Source: Martinezella calliandrae (GTDB lineage: Bacteria > Pseudomonadota > Alphaproteobacteria > Rhizobiales > Rhizobiaceae). From it: a DNA stretch of 64,000 nucleotides. The position numbers and the translations under genes are program-made. This document shows, in pieces, positions 36,101-45,834 of this stretch. Below the pieces are notes generated by a model. That model worked only from the letters and a program-made list of their open reading frames with translations. It was not told where the DNA came from and ran no database searches. Numbering within the stretch: the first letter of the stretch is position 1; every line of letters begins with the position of its first letter. The stretch is taken from NCBI RefSeq assembly GCF_030272695.1, contig NZ_JARFYN010000003.1:124001-188000 (forward strand). The letters run 5' to 3'.

Positions 36101-38604
36101 CGCTGATCTCGGTGACCAATGCCGACATCGGTGCCACCGGCGGTGAAGTCGACATTCCCGTCACCGCCGATTGGGGCGCCGGCACCTATGTGACCGCCAC
36201 CCTCTTCCGCCCCGGCGATGCACAGGAAAGCCGCATGCCGATGCGCGCGATCGGCATTAAGTGGGCGACAGTCGATCCCGGCGAACGCAAGCTGCAGGTC
36301 AATTTCGATGCGCCGCAAAAGACCCTGCCGCGCCAGCCGCTGAATATCGGCGTGCAGGTCACGGGCGCAGGCGCTAACGAGGACGCCTATGTCACAATCG
36401 CTGCCGTCGATGTCGGTATTCTGAACCTGACGCGCTACCAGCCGCCGGCACCCGACAACTGGTATTATGGTCAGCGCCAGCTCGGCCTCGAAATCCGCGA
36501 CCTCTACGGCCGCCTGATCGACGGCTCGCTCGGCGCCGCCGGGCGACTGCGTACCGGCGGCGATGGCGGACAGGTGGCCTTGCAGGCGAGCCCGCCGACG
36601 GAGAAGCTAATCGCCTTCTTCTCCGGCCCGATCAAGCTCGATGTCAACGGCAAGGCTAATGTCAGCTTCGACATTCCGCAATTCAACGGTACGGCGCGCC
36701 TGATGGCAGTCGCCTGGTCGAAGCTCGGGATCGGTCATGCCACGCAGGATGTGATCATCCGCGACCCGGTCGTCGTTACCGCCAGCCTGCCGAAATTCCT
36801 CGCTCCGGGGGATAAGACCAATCTCCGGCTCGATATCGCCAATACCGACGCGCCTGCCGGCGACTTCAAGCTGGCAGTCACGGGCAATTCGGCCGTCACC
36901 GTCGATGCCAGCGCCGCGCAGCAGACGATCAAACTGCAGCAGGGCGGCAAATACGATATCACCCTGCCTCTGACCGGCCGACAGCCGGGCGCGGGTACGG
37001 TCGCGATCAAGCTTTCGGATGCTTCGGGACTATCGCTCGATCAAGCGGTCGACATCCCGGTTCGGCCGGCACAATTGCCGGTGACCGAACGACGGCTGAT
37101 CACGCTCGCACCCGGCAAGAGCCTGACGGTCAACGCCGACCTGCTGGCTGACAGCGTGCTGCCGGGCGCTTCGGTCAGTGTCAACGTCAGCCGCTCCAGC
37201 GCCTTCGACGTGCCGGCTCTTCTGATGAGCCTCAGCCGCTACCCCTATGGTTGCGCCGAGCAAACGGCCAGCAGCGCCATGCCGCTGCTCTATTTCAGCG
37301 ACATGGCGATCAAGAACGGGTTGGCAGACGACACGGAAATCCATCAGCGCGTTCAGGACGCGATCTATCGCGAAATGTCCTATCAGTCGTCGACGGGCAG
37401 CTTCGGCCTCTGGGGTCCAGGCTCCGGCGATCTCTGGCTCGATGCGTATGTCACGGACTTCCTGACCCGCGCCCGCGAACAGAAATACATCGTGCCGGAC
37501 CGGGCCATGGTGCAAGCGCTGGAAAACCTTCAGAACTCCTTGAGCATCAACACCAACGTCAAGGACCAAGGCAACGAGATCGCCTATGCGCTCTATGTGC
37601 TCGCCCGCAACAAGAAAGCTTCGATCAGCGATCTGCGCTACTACGCCGACACGATGCTGAACGACTTCCCGACGCCGCTCTCCAAGGCGCATCTGGCGGC
37701 GGCTCTGGCGCTCTATGGCGATGCGCAGCGCTCGCGCAACATCTTCGTCGATGCGCTGCAGATGTCACAGCAGGCGGCGGTGACCAAGGTCAGCTTCGTC
37801 CGTTCCGACTACGGTTCGTCGCTGCGTGACGGCGCAGCGGTGCTCGCGCTTGCCGCCGAAAGCCGCCCCGTGCCACCGATCATTCCGGACCTGGCGCCGG
37901 TTGTTGCGAAGGAATGGCAGACCAGGACCTATACCAGCACTCAGGAACAGACCTGGATGCTGCTCGCCGCCCGCGCCCTGCAGAACGGCGATGACGGCCT
38001 GACGCTCGATATCAACGGCGCAGCCCATAGCGGCGCTTACATGGCCCAAATGAGCGGCGACGCCCTGATGGGTCATCCGCTGACTATCATAAACACCACC
38101 CGGCAGCCGCTATCGACCGCGGTAACCACGGTCGCAGCACTGACCACTCCGCTGCCGGCCGGCGGCAACGGCTTCACCATCGAGCGCAAATACTACACGC
38201 TTGATGGCGAGGAGGCGAACGTCACCCAGGCGCAGCAAAACGAACGCTATGTCGTCGTGCTGCACATCACGGAAACCAACGACTGGCCGTCGCGCGTTCT
38301 CGTCGCCGACCTCTTGCCTGCCGGCTTTGAGATCGACAATCCGAGCATCGTCAACAGCGCCCAGCTTTCGAACTTCGACTGGCTGAGCGATGTGCAGCCA
38401 GCCCATGTCGAGTTCCGCAGCGACCGCTTCGTCGCCGCCTTCGACCAATCGTCCGACCGCGATCTCAGTTTCGCCTACGTCGTACGCGCCGTTACCCCCG
38501 GCACTTACGATCATCCGGCCGCGAGCGTCGAAGACATGTACCGTCCGCAATTCTCGGCCCGCACGGCGATGGGCCGCATGGAGGTGCTGGCAGCACAGCA
38601 GTAA
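33103..38604 (+). CDS. Bacterial alpha-2-macroglobulin with N-terminal PAN/Apple domain
   Basis: A 1833-residue secreted protein starting at ATG 33103. A signal peptide covers residues about 1-28; there is no lipobox, unlike E. coli YfhM, so it is probably a free periplasmic protein. A PAN/Apple-like domain follows, with Cys56, Cys60, Cys66 and Cys78, then a helical TPR-like stretch (about 125-275). The macroglobulin and bait-region domains come next, with an Asp/Ser-rich linker near residues 760-780. The thioester motif is YGCAEQ, with Cys1384 and Gln1387. Such proteins trap proteases that enter the periplasm. pbpC begins ten bases after the stop, as in the E. coli pair. Confidence 0.93.
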   Translation: MSKRAFIGFSAFFLATFAALTPASTADAKRQVVTTQDGDYFGFDLRTEQNVTLDQCSTSCIGDKSCKAFTYNPKVRWCFLKSDFNQLNSFPGAVAGKIVETVAASEPDIGAAPALPFLSDNFVQSARDAKSRLTLANELKGQGVESLTALGRIELTSGNVNKALNAFQGALSLAPDNGDLWIEMARAANTITNDTTVATQAAYAALNGYQLSRTARTRADALAVLATSLQNAQNYRQALSAYKASLALVGSPAIQAAYDDLRARQGFRVTGNTLDNDNASPRACLQFSEKLVKSGVDYTPFVTVNGAAPKGVDAKDNQICVEGLDFGQHYKISLRPGLPSSVDEDLAAQVDIEVYVKDRTASIRFTGDNFVLPSTARRGIPLVSVNTTTANLKLYRIGDRNIAQLLSNSQFLAQMDSYSAETIQNSSGELVWQGSIDIQQDLNKDVVTSFPVDEALPKRKPGVYVLTAVAPNGGQEWDPQATQWFVVSDIGVTTYAGTDGLNVFTRSLGSAKPIAGVELQLLAKNNEILGTAKTDANGRATFSAGLMRGTAGMTPAVITAQNGDQDYVFLDMTRAGFDLSDRGVAGRTAPGAIDLLTWTERGIYRAGETVHACALARDVSSVAVENLPLTFVFLRPDGVEDRRIVTDGGKLGGYNVDLPLQQTAMRGTWTMNIYTDPKGASIGSQTFLVDDFVPDRIEFDMKSDAKAIEVGQPTPVNIEGSYLYGAPAAGLNLEGEVTLKPTRESADYKGYEFGLADEGAGQDNSDSDSSSDNKAESSQVPLEDLQPLDEDGKTTFDVTINDTPSTTQLLNANITVRMQEAGGRAVERSLTLPVKSDGPRIGIKPEFDGDLGENSIGNFHVIAVDQNGQKQALQGLTWKLLSVERDYQWYRDGSSWKYEPVMSTKQVATGTANATLDGAEISVPVTWGRYRLEVETADTNGPQSSVEFDAGWYVASTSTQTPDALEIALDKASYHVGDTAKLKVTSHYAGQLMVTAGSETLISVTNADIGATGGEVDIPVTADWGAGTYVTATLFRPGDAQESRMPMRAIGIKWATVDPGERKLQVNFDAPQKTLPRQPLNIGVQVTGAGANEDAYVTIAAVDVGILNLTRYQPPAPDNWYYGQRQLGLEIRDLYGRLIDGSLGAAGRLRTGGDGGQVALQASPPTEKLIAFFSGPIKLDVNGKANVSFDIPQFNGTARLMAVAWSKLGIGHATQDVIIRDPVVVTASLPKFLAPGDKTNLRLDIANTDAPAGDFKLAVTGNSAVTVDASAAQQTIKLQQGGKYDITLPLTGRQPGAGTVAIKLSDASGLSLDQAVDIPVRPAQLPVTERRLITLAPGKSLTVNADLLADSVLPGASVSVNVSRSSAFDVPALLMSLSRYPYGCAEQTASSAMPLLYFSDMAIKNGLADDTEIHQRVQDAIYREMSYQSSTGSFGLWGPGSGDLWLDAYVTDFLTRAREQKYIVPDRAMVQALENLQNSLSINTNVKDQGNEIAYALYVLARNKKASISDLRYYADTMLNDFPTPLSKAHLAAALALYGDAQRSRNIFVDALQMSQQAAVTKVSFVRSDYGSSLRDGAAVLALAAESRPVPPIIPDLAPVVAKEWQTRTYTSTQEQTWMLLAARALQNGDDGLTLDINGAAHSGAYMAQMSGDALMGHPLTIINTTRQPLSTAVTTVAALTTPLPAGGNGFTIERKYYTLDGEEANVTQAQQNERYVVVLHITETNDWPSRVLVADLLPAGFEIDNPSIVNSAQLSNFDWLSDVQPAHVEFRSDRFVAAFDQSSDRDLSFAYVVRAVTPGTYDHPAASVEDMYRPQFSARTAMGRMEVLAAQQ

Positions 38605-38613
38605 GAGCAGGTG

Positions 38614-40701
38614 ATGAGGACTCGATGGAAAATTGCGATCGGTGTCGGGGTGAGCGCCCTGTCGGTGGCGGCGCTCGTCTTTGGTCTCGAGGCCGCCGAT
38701 CGTGCCTTTCCGCCGCCGCTCGAAAGGGCCGGCATCGTCTCGGCTGAAGTGCTCGACGCCAATGGCGAACTGCTCCGCGCCTTCGCCACGCCGGAAGGGC
38801 GCTGGCGGCTGAAGACCGATGTCGCCGATGTAGATCCGCAATTCCTGCGCATGCTGGTCGCCTATGAGGACCAGCGCTTCTACCGCCATCACGGCGTCGA
38901 CGCGGTGGCGCTCGGCCGCGCCTTCCTCCAGCTTGTCAGCCATGGCCGCATCGTCTCGGGCGGCTCGACGCTGTCGATGCAGGTGGCGCGGCTGATCGAG
39001 CCACGCAGCGAACGATCGGTGCCGGCAAAGCTGCTGCAGATCGCCCGCGCCATGCAGATCGAGCGACGGCTCAGCAAGGAACAAATCCTCAACCTCTACC
39101 TGACGCATGCGCCCTATGGCGGCAATCTGGAGGGGGTGCGCGCGGCAAGCCTTGCCTATTTCGGCAAGGAGCCGCGGCATTTGACGGTCGCGCAGGCGGC
39201 CCTGCTGGTCGCCCTGCCGCAATTGCCGGAAAAGCGCCGGCCTGACCGGAACCTCGCAAGCGCCGAGGCCGCTCGACGTCGCGTGCTCGACCGCGCCGCC
39301 GTTGCGGCTGCCGTCGGCGAGGGCGAGGCGGAGCGAGCAGCACTCGTCCCCGTCCCGGCCGAGCGGCGGCAATTGCCGGCCTATGCCGCGCATCTCGCGG
39401 AAGCCGCGCTGCGCAAGCAACCCAGCGTCATCCAGCACCGCACGACGCTGCGCCGAGACGTCCAGCACGGCCTGGAGATCGTCGCTGATGAGGCGTCGAA
39501 GCGGCTGGGGCCGAAGGTTTCGGTCGCGATGGTGATGGCGGATGCGCATACCGGGGAGATCGTCGGCGAGGTCGGCTCGGCCAATTATTTCGATTCCAGC
39601 CGCTCCGGCTGGATCGACATGACCCGAGTGCTGCGCTCGCCCGGTTCGACACTGAAACCCTTTATCTACGGCCTTGCCTTCGAAGAGGGATATGTCGCTC
39701 AGGAAACCATCATCGAGGACCGTCCCGCTGATTTTTACGGCTATCGCCCCCGGAATTTCGATATGACCTACCAGGGCGATGTCAGCGTGCGCGAGGCGTT
39801 GCAGCTGTCGCTCAACGTGCCGGCCGTGCGCTTGCTCGACGCCGTCGGGCCGACGCGGCTGCTCGTGCGTTTCCGCCGCGCCGAGGTGAAACCGGTCTTG
39901 CCGCCCAACGAAGCGCCGGGCCTTGCCATCGGCCTCGGCGGCGTCGGCATTACGCTCAAGGACCTGGTGCAGCTCTATGCCGGGCTTGCCAATCGCGGCA
40001 AACCAATGCGGATCGGCGACGGCATTCAGGATCAGCCCGGGCCGATCGAAAGCGAGCCGCTGATGGAGCCAGTGGCAGCCTGGAACATCACCGACATACT
40101 CTCTGACATCATTGCTCCGGCCGGCAGCAAGCAGCTCGGCATCGCCTACAAGACCGGTACCAGCTACGGCAACCGCGACGCGTGGTCCGTCGGTTATGAC
40201 GGCGCACATGTGCTCGGTGTCTGGGTCGGCCGGTCGGACAATGGCGCGGTACCGGGACTGGCTGGCTATGTCTCAGCCGCCCCGATCCTGTTCGAAGGTT
40301 TCGCCAAGTCCGGCGTCGCCATCGCACCATTTCCACCAGCGCCCATGGGCGCGGCGCGCATTTCGGCCACCGAACTGCCGATCAGCCAGCGGCGTTTTTC
40401 GGTCACGGCAGCCGGTCTGCTGTCAGCCTCGACCCGCGAGCCGGCGCCGCAGATCGTCTATCCGCCGGAGGGCGCGCGCGTCGACCTTGGCGCCAGCGGC
40501 GGCGCCAACCCGAAAATGCCGCTGGCGTTGAAGCTGCAGGGTGGCCGCGCGCCGTTCCGCTGGCTCGCCAATGGCAAGCCCCTGCCCGATCTCTCTCGCC
40601 GCCGGACCAACCAATGGATTCCAGATGGAGCCGGGTATTCGACGCTGACAGTCATCGACGCCGCCGGTCGCGCCGCCAGTGTCCGGATTTTTGTGGAATA
40701 A
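38614..40701 (+). CDS. pbpC: Penicillin-binding protein 1C
   Basis: The 695-residue class A PBP has one N-terminal membrane anchor (about residues 7-27), a GT51 transglycosylase domain with AYEDQRFYRH (Glu85) and GGSTLSMQVARL, and a transpeptidase domain with SPGSTLKP (Ser345, Lys348), SLN (Ser399) and KTGTS (Lys513). A C-terminal BiPBP_C-type domain follows from about residue 600 (IVYPPEGARVDLG). The start may be GTG 38611 or ATG 38614; I chose the ATG. It is in an operon with the alpha-2-macroglobulin gene and may repair peptidoglycan where proteases or breaches occur. Confidence 0.95.
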   Translation: MRTRWKIAIGVGVSALSVAALVFGLEAADRAFPPPLERAGIVSAEVLDANGELLRAFATPEGRWRLKTDVADVDPQFLRMLVAYEDQRFYRHHGVDAVALGRAFLQLVSHGRIVSGGSTLSMQVARLIEPRSERSVPAKLLQIARAMQIERRLSKEQILNLYLTHAPYGGNLEGVRAASLAYFGKEPRHLTVAQAALLVALPQLPEKRRPDRNLASAEAARRRVLDRAAVAAAVGEGEAERAALVPVPAERRQLPAYAAHLAEAALRKQPSVIQHRTTLRRDVQHGLEIVADEASKRLGPKVSVAMVMADAHTGEIVGEVGSANYFDSSRSGWIDMTRVLRSPGSTLKPFIYGLAFEEGYVAQETIIEDRPADFYGYRPRNFDMTYQGDVSVREALQLSLNVPAVRLLDAVGPTRLLVRFRRAEVKPVLPPNEAPGLAIGLGGVGITLKDLVQLYAGLANRGKPMRIGDGIQDQPGPIESEPLMEPVAAWNITDILSDIIAPAGSKQLGIAYKTGTSYGNRDAWSVGYDGAHVLGVWVGRSDNGAVPGLAGYVSAAPILFEGFAKSGVAIAPFPPAPMGAARISATELPISQRRFSVTAAGLLSASTREPAPQIVYPPEGARVDLGASGGANPKMPLALKLQGGRAPFRWLANGKPLPDLSRRRTNQWIPDGAGYSTLTVIDAAGRAASVRIFVE

Positions 40702-40791
40702 GACCTATCAAATCCTTGCGATCACACCACTGTTTTTGCCGGTTGGAGTGTTTATACTATATTAACAAGCACTCACATGAGGAATGGCGAG

Positions 40792-41151
40792 ATGTCAGAA
40801 GAGCAAGCAATCCGCGCGGTTGTTCACCTCTATGTCGATGGCATGGCATTCGCGAATGAGCCGGCGCTGCGCAAGGCGCTGCATCCAAAGGTAGCAGTCA
40901 TAGGCAATTATCAGGGCGCAGTGGAATGGATGACACGCGACGAATTCATCGCCGCTATCGTCGAGGAAGGCAGTGCGCCGCCGGACACAGTGCCGCTGAT
41001 GGAAATCGAACTGATCGACATCGAGGGCGATGCCGCGAGCGTCAAAGTCGTCGACGAATTCGCCGGCATGCGCTTTTCCGACTATCTATCATTGCTGAAG
41101 ATCGACGGTCGGTGGAGCATCGTCAACAAGGTCTATCATCTGCATCGGTAG
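40792..41151 (+). CDS. NTF2-like (SnoaL/lumazine-binding-like) protein
   Basis: The 119-residue protein starts at ATG 40792 with AGGA about eight bases upstream, rather than at 40777. It has the cone-shaped NTF2-like fold pattern: a helix AIRAVVHLYVDGMAFANEPALRKALHP, strands AVIGNYQG, and a final FSDYLSLLKIDGRWSIVNKVYHLH. These domains bind small ligands or act as simple enzymes, and no catalytic residues can be assigned. It is separated from pheT by a strong hairpin. Confidence 0.82.
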   Translation: MSEEQAIRAVVHLYVDGMAFANEPALRKALHPKVAVIGNYQGAVEWMTRDEFIAAIVEEGSAPPDTVPLMEIELIDIEGDAASVKVVDEFAGMRFSDYLSLLKIDGRWSIVNKVYHLHR

Positions 41152-41155
41152 GCCT

Positions 41156-41185
41156 TTCTCCTTCTCCCCGGGGGGAGAAGGAGAA
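41156..41185. terminator. Long inverted repeat, likely bidirectional terminator
   Basis: TTCTCCTTCTCCCC (41156-41169) pairs perfectly with GGGGAGAAGGAGAA (41172-41185) across a two-base centre. It lies between the stop of the NTF2-like gene on the plus strand and the pheT stop on the minus strand. The stem is strong but has no T-run on either side. Confidence 0.6.
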
Positions 41186-41190
41186 CCTTG

Positions 41191-43614
41191 TCAGCCTCTC
41201 AGTACGCCACCCGTCGACTTCGTTACATTGGTGACTATCTTCTGGGTCAGCGCCTCGAAATCTTCGTCGGTCAGCGTGCGCTCGGCCGGCTGGATCTGCA
41301 CTTCGATGGCGATCGACTTCTTGCCGTCGCCGAGCGATGGGCCCTCGAAAATATCGAAGACATTGACGCCGGTGATCAGCTTGCGGTCGGCGCCGGTCGC
41401 GGCGCGGATGATGGCGCCGGCTTCCACTGCCTTGTCAACCACGAAGGCGAAATCGCGCTTGACGGCCTGGAACGGCGAAAGCTCCAGCGCCGGCTTGGTG
41501 CGCGTCGTCTTCTTCTTCGGTTCCGACATGGCGTCGATGTAGACCTCGAAGCCGGAAAGCGCGCCGGTGACATCGAGCGCCTCCAGCGTCTTCGGATGGA
41601 ATTCGCCGAAATAGCCGAGCACCACTTTCGGGCCCATCTTAATCGTGCCTGAACGGCCTGGATGATACCATGCGGGACCACCCCGCTCGATCTGGATATT
41701 GCCCATCGGCAGGCCGCAGGCCTCGATCACCGCCAGCGCGTCGGCCTTGGCGTCGAAGACATCGACGGACTTGCCGGCACCGGTCGCGGCATTCGACCAC
41801 ATACGGCCGGAGCCAGTGAGCGTCGCAGTACCACGGCGGATGCCGCCGGCAACGCGGCGTTGGCCTTCGGGCCGATCATTTTCATAGGTGCCGGAGACTT
41901 CGAAAATCGCGACGTCGCCATAGCCTTTGTCGGCATTGCGCTGCGCAGCCGACAGCAGGCCCGGCAACAGCGAGGGGCGCATGTCGGACATGTCGGCGGC
42001 AATGGGGTTCGCGAGCTTCAGCGCCGGGGAACCGCCGCCGAAGAGCTTGGCCTGGTCTTCCGAGATGAATGACCAGGTGACAGCTTCCAGCATGCCACGG
42101 GCGGCAAGTGCGCGCTTGGCGGTGCGGGTGCGGATCTGCAGCGTCGTCAGGATCTTGCCGTTGACGGCGTTGTGGCTTGCGAGCGGCGCCGGCTTGATAT
42201 TGTCGACGCCGTGGATTCGCATGATCTCTTCGACCAGATCGGCCTTGCCATCGACATCCGGCCGCCATGAGGGTACGGCGACGGAAACGTGCCCGCCCGA
42301 ACCGGAAACCGAAAAGCCGAGCTTCGTCAGGATCGACCTGCCCTCTTCCATGGAGACATCAAGGCCAGTCAGACGTTTGACCTCGGAGAAGGGGAAATCG
42401 ACGATCTTGGCGTCATAGCCCTTATAGCCTTCGACCTTGGCCTTGGCGGCCGTGCCGCCGCAGCAGGCGAGCACCAGCTCGGTCGTCCGCTCTATGCCGG
42501 GAACCATATATTCCGGATCGACGCCACGCTCGAAACGGTAGCGGGCATCGGTGATGATGCCGAGGCTGCGGCCGGTCTTGGCGATGTTCATCGGGTCCCA
42601 AAGCGCCGACTCGATCAGTACGTCGACGGTGTTCTCATCGCAGCCGGAATGCTCACCGCCCATGACGCCGCCGATCGACTCGATGCCGTCGTCATCGGCG
42701 ATGACGACGTTGTTCGGGCCAAGCTTGTATTCGCGCTCGTCGAGCGCCAGCACCGTTTCGCCGTCCTTGGCGCGGCGGACGACGAGATTGCCCTTGACCT
42801 TGGCGGCGTCGAAGACGTGCATCGGCCGGCCCTGATCGAAGGTCATATAGTTGGTGATGTCGACCAGCGCGCTGATAGGGCGGAGGCCGATCGCCAGCAG
42901 CCGCTGCTGCATCCATTTCGGGCTCGGGCCGTTCTTGACGCCGCGCACGAGGCGGAGCGCGAAGCCGGGGCAGAGGCTGGCATCGTCGAGTTCGATCTTC
43001 ACATCCACCGGCGTATCACCGTCGACTGCAAAGGTCGGCGTCAGGCGCGGCTTCAGCGTGCCGAGGCCGGAAGCGGCGAGGTCACGCGCGATGCCATAAA
43101 CGCCGGTGCAGTCGGGCCGGTTCGGCGTCAGGTTGATCTCGATCATCGGATCGTCGAGGCCGGCATAGGCGGCGAAGCTGGCGCCGACGGGCGCATCTTC
43201 CGGCAGATCGATAATGCCGTCATGGCTGTCGGAGATTTCCAGCTCCTTCTCCGAGCACATCATCCCGTGGCTTTCGACGCCACGAATATTGCCGACCGAG
43301 AGCGTCACGTCGATCCCCGGGACATAGGTGCCGGGCGCGGCGAAGGCGCCGACGAGGCCGGCGCGGGCATTGGGCGCGCCGCAGACGACCTGAACCGGCT
43401 TGCCGGAGCCATAGTCGACCATCAGTACCTTCAACCGGTCGGCCTGCGGATGCTTTTCGGCTGACAGGACTTTGGCAATGACGAAGGGCTTAAATGCTGC
43501 CTTGTCGTCGACCTCTTCCACTTCCAGCCCGATCATCGTCAGGCGGGCGCAGATCTCGTCGAGCGTGGCGTCCGTTTCCAGGTGCTCTTTCAGCCAGGAG
43601 AGTGTGAACTTCAT
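41191..43614 (-). CDS. pheT: Phenylalanyl-tRNA synthetase beta subunit
   Basis: The 807-residue protein is the beta subunit of the alpha2-beta2 synthetase that charges tRNA-Phe. In order: a tRNA-binding (OB) domain at about residues 40-150, the B3/B4 editing domain, the B5 domain near 400-480, the core catalytic-like domain, and a C-terminal anticodon-binding (FDX-ACB) domain from about 710 ([16 protein letters not shown]). AAGGAAGGGAT precedes the ATG. It follows pheS at 16 bp and is the last gene of the operon. Confidence 0.97.
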   Translation of the reverse strand: MKFTLSWLKEHLETDATLDEICARLTMIGLEVEEVDDKAAFKPFVIAKVLSAEKHPQADRLKVLMVDYGSGKPVQVVCGAPNARAGLVGAFAAPGTYVPGIDVTLSVGNIRGVESHGMMCSEKELEISDSHDGIIDLPEDAPVGASFAAYAGLDDPMIEINLTPNRPDCTGVYGIARDLAASGLGTLKPRLTPTFAVDGDTPVDVKIELDDASLCPGFALRLVRGVKNGPSPKWMQQRLLAIGLRPISALVDITNYMTFDQGRPMHVFDAAKVKGNLVVRRAKDGETVLALDEREYKLGPNNVVIADDDGIESIGGVMGGEHSGCDENTVDVLIESALWDPMNIAKTGRSLGIITDARYRFERGVDPEYMVPGIERTTELVLACCGGTAAKAKVEGYKGYDAKIVDFPFSEVKRLTGLDVSMEEGRSILTKLGFSVSGSGGHVSVAVPSWRPDVDGKADLVEEIMRIHGVDNIKPAPLASHNAVNGKILTTLQIRTRTAKRALAARGMLEAVTWSFISEDQAKLFGGGSPALKLANPIAADMSDMRPSLLPGLLSAAQRNADKGYGDVAIFEVSGTYENDRPEGQRRVAGGIRRGTATLTGSGRMWSNAATGAGKSVDVFDAKADALAVIEACGLPMGNIQIERGGPAWYHPGRSGTIKMGPKVVLGYFGEFHPKTLEALDVTGALSGFEVYIDAMSEPKKKTTRTKPALELSPFQAVKRDFAFVVDKAVEAGAIIRAATGADRKLITGVNVFDIFEGPSLGDGKKSIAIEVQIQPAERTLTDEDFEALTQKIVTNVTKSTGGVLRG

Positions 43615-43630
43615 TTGCTTAATCCCTTCC

Positions 43631-44713
43631 TTACACGCTCAAACCGCCGAAAAGGGTCGGCATATCGAGCGGGCGGAAGCCATAGTGGTTCATCCAGCGG
43701 ACATCGGCGTTGAAGAAGTCGCGCAGGTCGGGCATGCCGTATTTCAGCATGGCGATGCGGTCGAGCCCCATGCCCCAGGCAAAGCCCTGATATTCGTCAG
43801 GATCGAGGCCGCCATATCGCAGCACATTCGGATGCACCATGCCGCAGCCGAGGATTTCCATCCAATCGGTGCCTTCGCCGAACTTGACGATCGGGCCGGA
43901 GCGGTCGCACTGGATATCGACCTCGAAAGAGGGTTCGGTGAAAGGGAAGAAGGACGGACGGAAACGCATCGTCACGTTGTCCACTTCGAAGAAGGTCTTG
44001 CAGAATTCTTCGAGCACCCAACGGATATTGGCGACATTCGCCGTCTTGTCGACCACCAGGCCCTCCACCTGATGGAACATCGGCGAGTGCGTGGCGTCGC
44101 TGTCCTGGCGATAGGTCTTGCCGGGAATGATGATGCGGATCGGCGGCTTCTGCGCTTCCATGGTACGCACCTGCACCGGCGAGGTGTGCGTACGCAGCAC
44201 CTTGCGTTCACCCTTTTCATCCGGCAGGAAGAAGAAGGTGTCGTGCATCTCGCGGGCCGGATGCCCTTCGGGGAAGTTCAGTGCCGTGAAATTGTAGTAG
44301 TCGGTCTCGACGTCGGGACCTTCGGCAATCGAGAAGCCCATGTCACCGAAGATGGCGGTGATCTCGTCGACGATCTGGCTGATCGGATGGATGCGACCAC
44401 GTTCGGCCGGAGAGGACCGCACCGGCAGGCTGACGTCCACGGTCTCGGCCTTCAGCTTCGCCTCGATCGCAGCATCCCTCAGCGCGCTTTTGCGCGCGTT
44501 GATCGCGTCTGATACCGAGTTCTTCAGCGCGTTGATCGCGGCACCCCGCGTCTGCCGCTCTTCCGGCGACATGGTGCCCAGCGTCTTCAACAGTTCCGAA
44601 ACCGAGCCCTTCTTGCCGAGAGCGGCCACTCTGACGGCTTCGATCGCCTGCTCGTCCGCAGCCGCGGCCACGTCGGCCATGAGTTGGATTTCAAGAGTAT
44701 CGAGTTCCGTCAT
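43631..44713 (-). CDS. pheS: Phenylalanyl-tRNA synthetase alpha subunit
   Basis: The 360-residue catalytic subunit has an N-terminal coiled coil ([15 protein letters not shown] onward) and the class II core: motif 2 region [16 protein letters not shown], motif 3 [18 protein letters not shown] near the end, and [16 protein letters not shown] start it at ATG 44713, where AGGA lies nine bases upstream; the open frame extends to 44755. It lies 16 bp upstream of pheT. The position of the ribosomal-protein genes immediately upstream is conserved in alphaproteobacteria. Confidence 0.97.
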   Translation of the reverse strand: MTELDTLEIQLMADVAAAADEQAIEAVRVAALGKKGSVSELLKTLGTMSPEERQTRGAAINALKNSVSDAINARKSALRDAAIEAKLKAETVDVSLPVRSSPAERGRIHPISQIVDEITAIFGDMGFSIAEGPDVETDYYNFTALNFPEGHPAREMHDTFFFLPDEKGERKVLRTHTSPVQVRTMEAQKPPIRIIIPGKTYRQDSDATHSPMFHQVEGLVVDKTANVANIRWVLEEFCKTFFEVDNVTMRFRPSFFPFTEPSFEVDIQCDRSGPIVKFGEGTDWMEILGCGMVHPNVLRYGGLDPDEYQGFAWGMGLDRIAMLKYGMPDLRDFFNADVRWMNHYGFRPLDMPTLFGGLSV

Positions 44714-44751
44714 CTTGTCCTGCCTTGCGGAGAGCGGCTTGGGAATGCTGC

Positions 44752-44829
44752 TCATTCCACGGAGTAATTGGTAAACACATACATCAGATAGCTGGTGGCA
44801 ACGATGAAGCGCTGCAGATCACTACCCAT
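44752..44829 (-). CDS. Possible 25-codon leader ORF before pheS
   Basis: An ATG at 44829 opens a 25-codon frame rich in Tyr and Phe ([15 protein letters not shown] at its end). Its stop at 44754-44752 overlaps the upstream alternative start of pheS (ATGA). There is no strong ribosome site. In enterobacteria pheST is regulated through a Phe-rich leader peptide, but this one is not a run of Phe codons, so the resemblance is weak. Confidence 0.2.
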   Translation of the reverse strand: MGSDLQRFIVATSYLMYVFTNYSVE

Positions 44830-44942
44830 GTGGACGCGGCCAATCAACCGGGCAAATGACAAAAACCGCCTTGCCGTTAAAATCCCTGGTCGTCCGTCGA
44901 TTGGCGAACTCATTCCATCAAGATGCCTGTGCCTTCAAGCAC

Positions 44943-44974
44943 AAAACCCGCGCCGATTTGCCGGCACGGGTTTT
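44943..44974 (-). terminator. Rho-independent-like terminator after rplT
   Basis: On the minus strand, AAAACCCG and then GCCG pair with CGGC and CGGGTTTT across a six-base loop, a 13-bp stem with one G-U pair (plus-strand arms 44943-44955 and 44962-44974). The four Ts follow the stem in the minus direction. It lies just below the rplT stop at 45009. Confidence 0.65.
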
Positions 44975-45008
44975 GCGATGATCGTTCGAAATACGTGCGA
45001 GGCGCTGA

Positions 45009-45413
45009 TTAATTTACAGCAGCTTCGAATTCGTTCTTCGTGCCGGCGTCCTTGAGATATTCCAGCGCCTTCTTGGAGGCGGCGACGAGCGCGCCGAAAG
45101 CTTCCGGCTCATGGATCGCCATGTCGGAGAGAACCTTGCGGTCAACTTCGATGCCGGCCTTGTTCAGACCGTCGATGAAGCGGCCGTAGGTCAGGCCGAA
45201 TTCGCGGACGGCAGCGTTGATGCGCTGGATCCAGAGGGCGCGGAAATTGCGCTTGTTAACCTTGCGGTCGCGGTAAGCGTACTGCTTGGAACGGTCGACG
45301 GCGGCCTTGGCGGTACGGATCGTGTTCTTGCGGCGGCCGTAGAAACCCTTGGCGGCCTTCAGAACCTTCTTGTGCTTGGCATGGGCAGTGACGCCTCTTT
45401 TTACGCGTGCCAT
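45009..45413 (-). CDS. rplT: 50S ribosomal protein L20
   Basis: The 134-residue protein is full length for alphaproteobacterial L20. It begins [28 protein letters not shown] and is strongly basic, with the globular part [23 protein letters not shown]20 is required for early assembly of the large subunit and in several bacteria represses its own operon. AGGAGATCATGAA precedes the ATG. rpmI lies 38 bp upstream. Confidence 0.98.
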   Translation of the reverse strand: MARVKRGVTAHAKHKKVLKAAKGFYGRRKNTIRTAKAAVDRSKQYAYRDRKVNKRNFRALWIQRINAAVREFGLTYGRFIDGLNKAGIEVDRKVLSDMAIHEPEAFGALVAASKKALEYLKDAGTKNEFEAAVN

Positions 45414-45450
45414 TTCATGATCTCCTTAGTCTATAGCGTTACGAATAGTC

Positions 45451-45654
45451 TTAGAGACCGTTCGGCAAGTAGTTCTTGACAATCTTACGGCCATCCGGTT
45501 CGGCGAGAACCATGGTGCCGCGGGCGTCGCGAATGAACTTGTTGGTACGCTTGATCATGCCGTGACGCTTGCCAGCAGCGGCTGCCTTAACCTTGCCGGA
45601 TGCGGTGATCTTGAACCGCTTCTTGGCAGAGGACTTCGTCTTCATCTTGGGCAT
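45451..45654 (-). CDS. rpmI: 50S ribosomal protein L35
   Basis: The 67-residue protein shows the L35 pattern ([33 protein letters not shown]) and is very basic. It is followed by rplT and is separated from infC by 316 bp, unusually far compared with enterobacteria. That gap holds a terminator-like hairpin and a good promoter candidate, so rpmI-rplT may be expressed on their own. AAGGAGTAGCAAA lies before the ATG. Confidence 0.97.
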   Translation of the reverse strand: MPKMKTKSSAKKRFKITASGKVKAAAAGKRHGMIKRTNKFIRDARGTMVLAEPDGRKIVKNYLPNGL

Positions 45655-45834
45655 TTTGCTACTCCTTCGATGCTTCCTGGCGTGCCTTATAAAAAAGCCT
45701 TCCTACAGATCCGGCTGGGCCGGGCTGCAACAAGGTGCCGGAGCGTTTGTTGTTGAACGGCGGTACGGTGACGAACCGCCCCGCCAGCATTCTGAACCGC
45801 CACGGCATGCCCTGCCGGTCAGTTCGGACGCGCG

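Noticed and set aside
38110..40209. A 699-codon open frame on the minus strand opposite the macroglobulin/pbpC genes.
   Set aside because: It is antisense to pbpC, which carries intact catalytic motifs, has no recognisable domain, and arises from GC-rich codon bias.
42289..44512. Long plus-strand frames (391 and 346 codons) across pheT and pheS.
   Set aside because: They are shadows of well-defined synthetase genes; the products are low-complexity and lack motifs.
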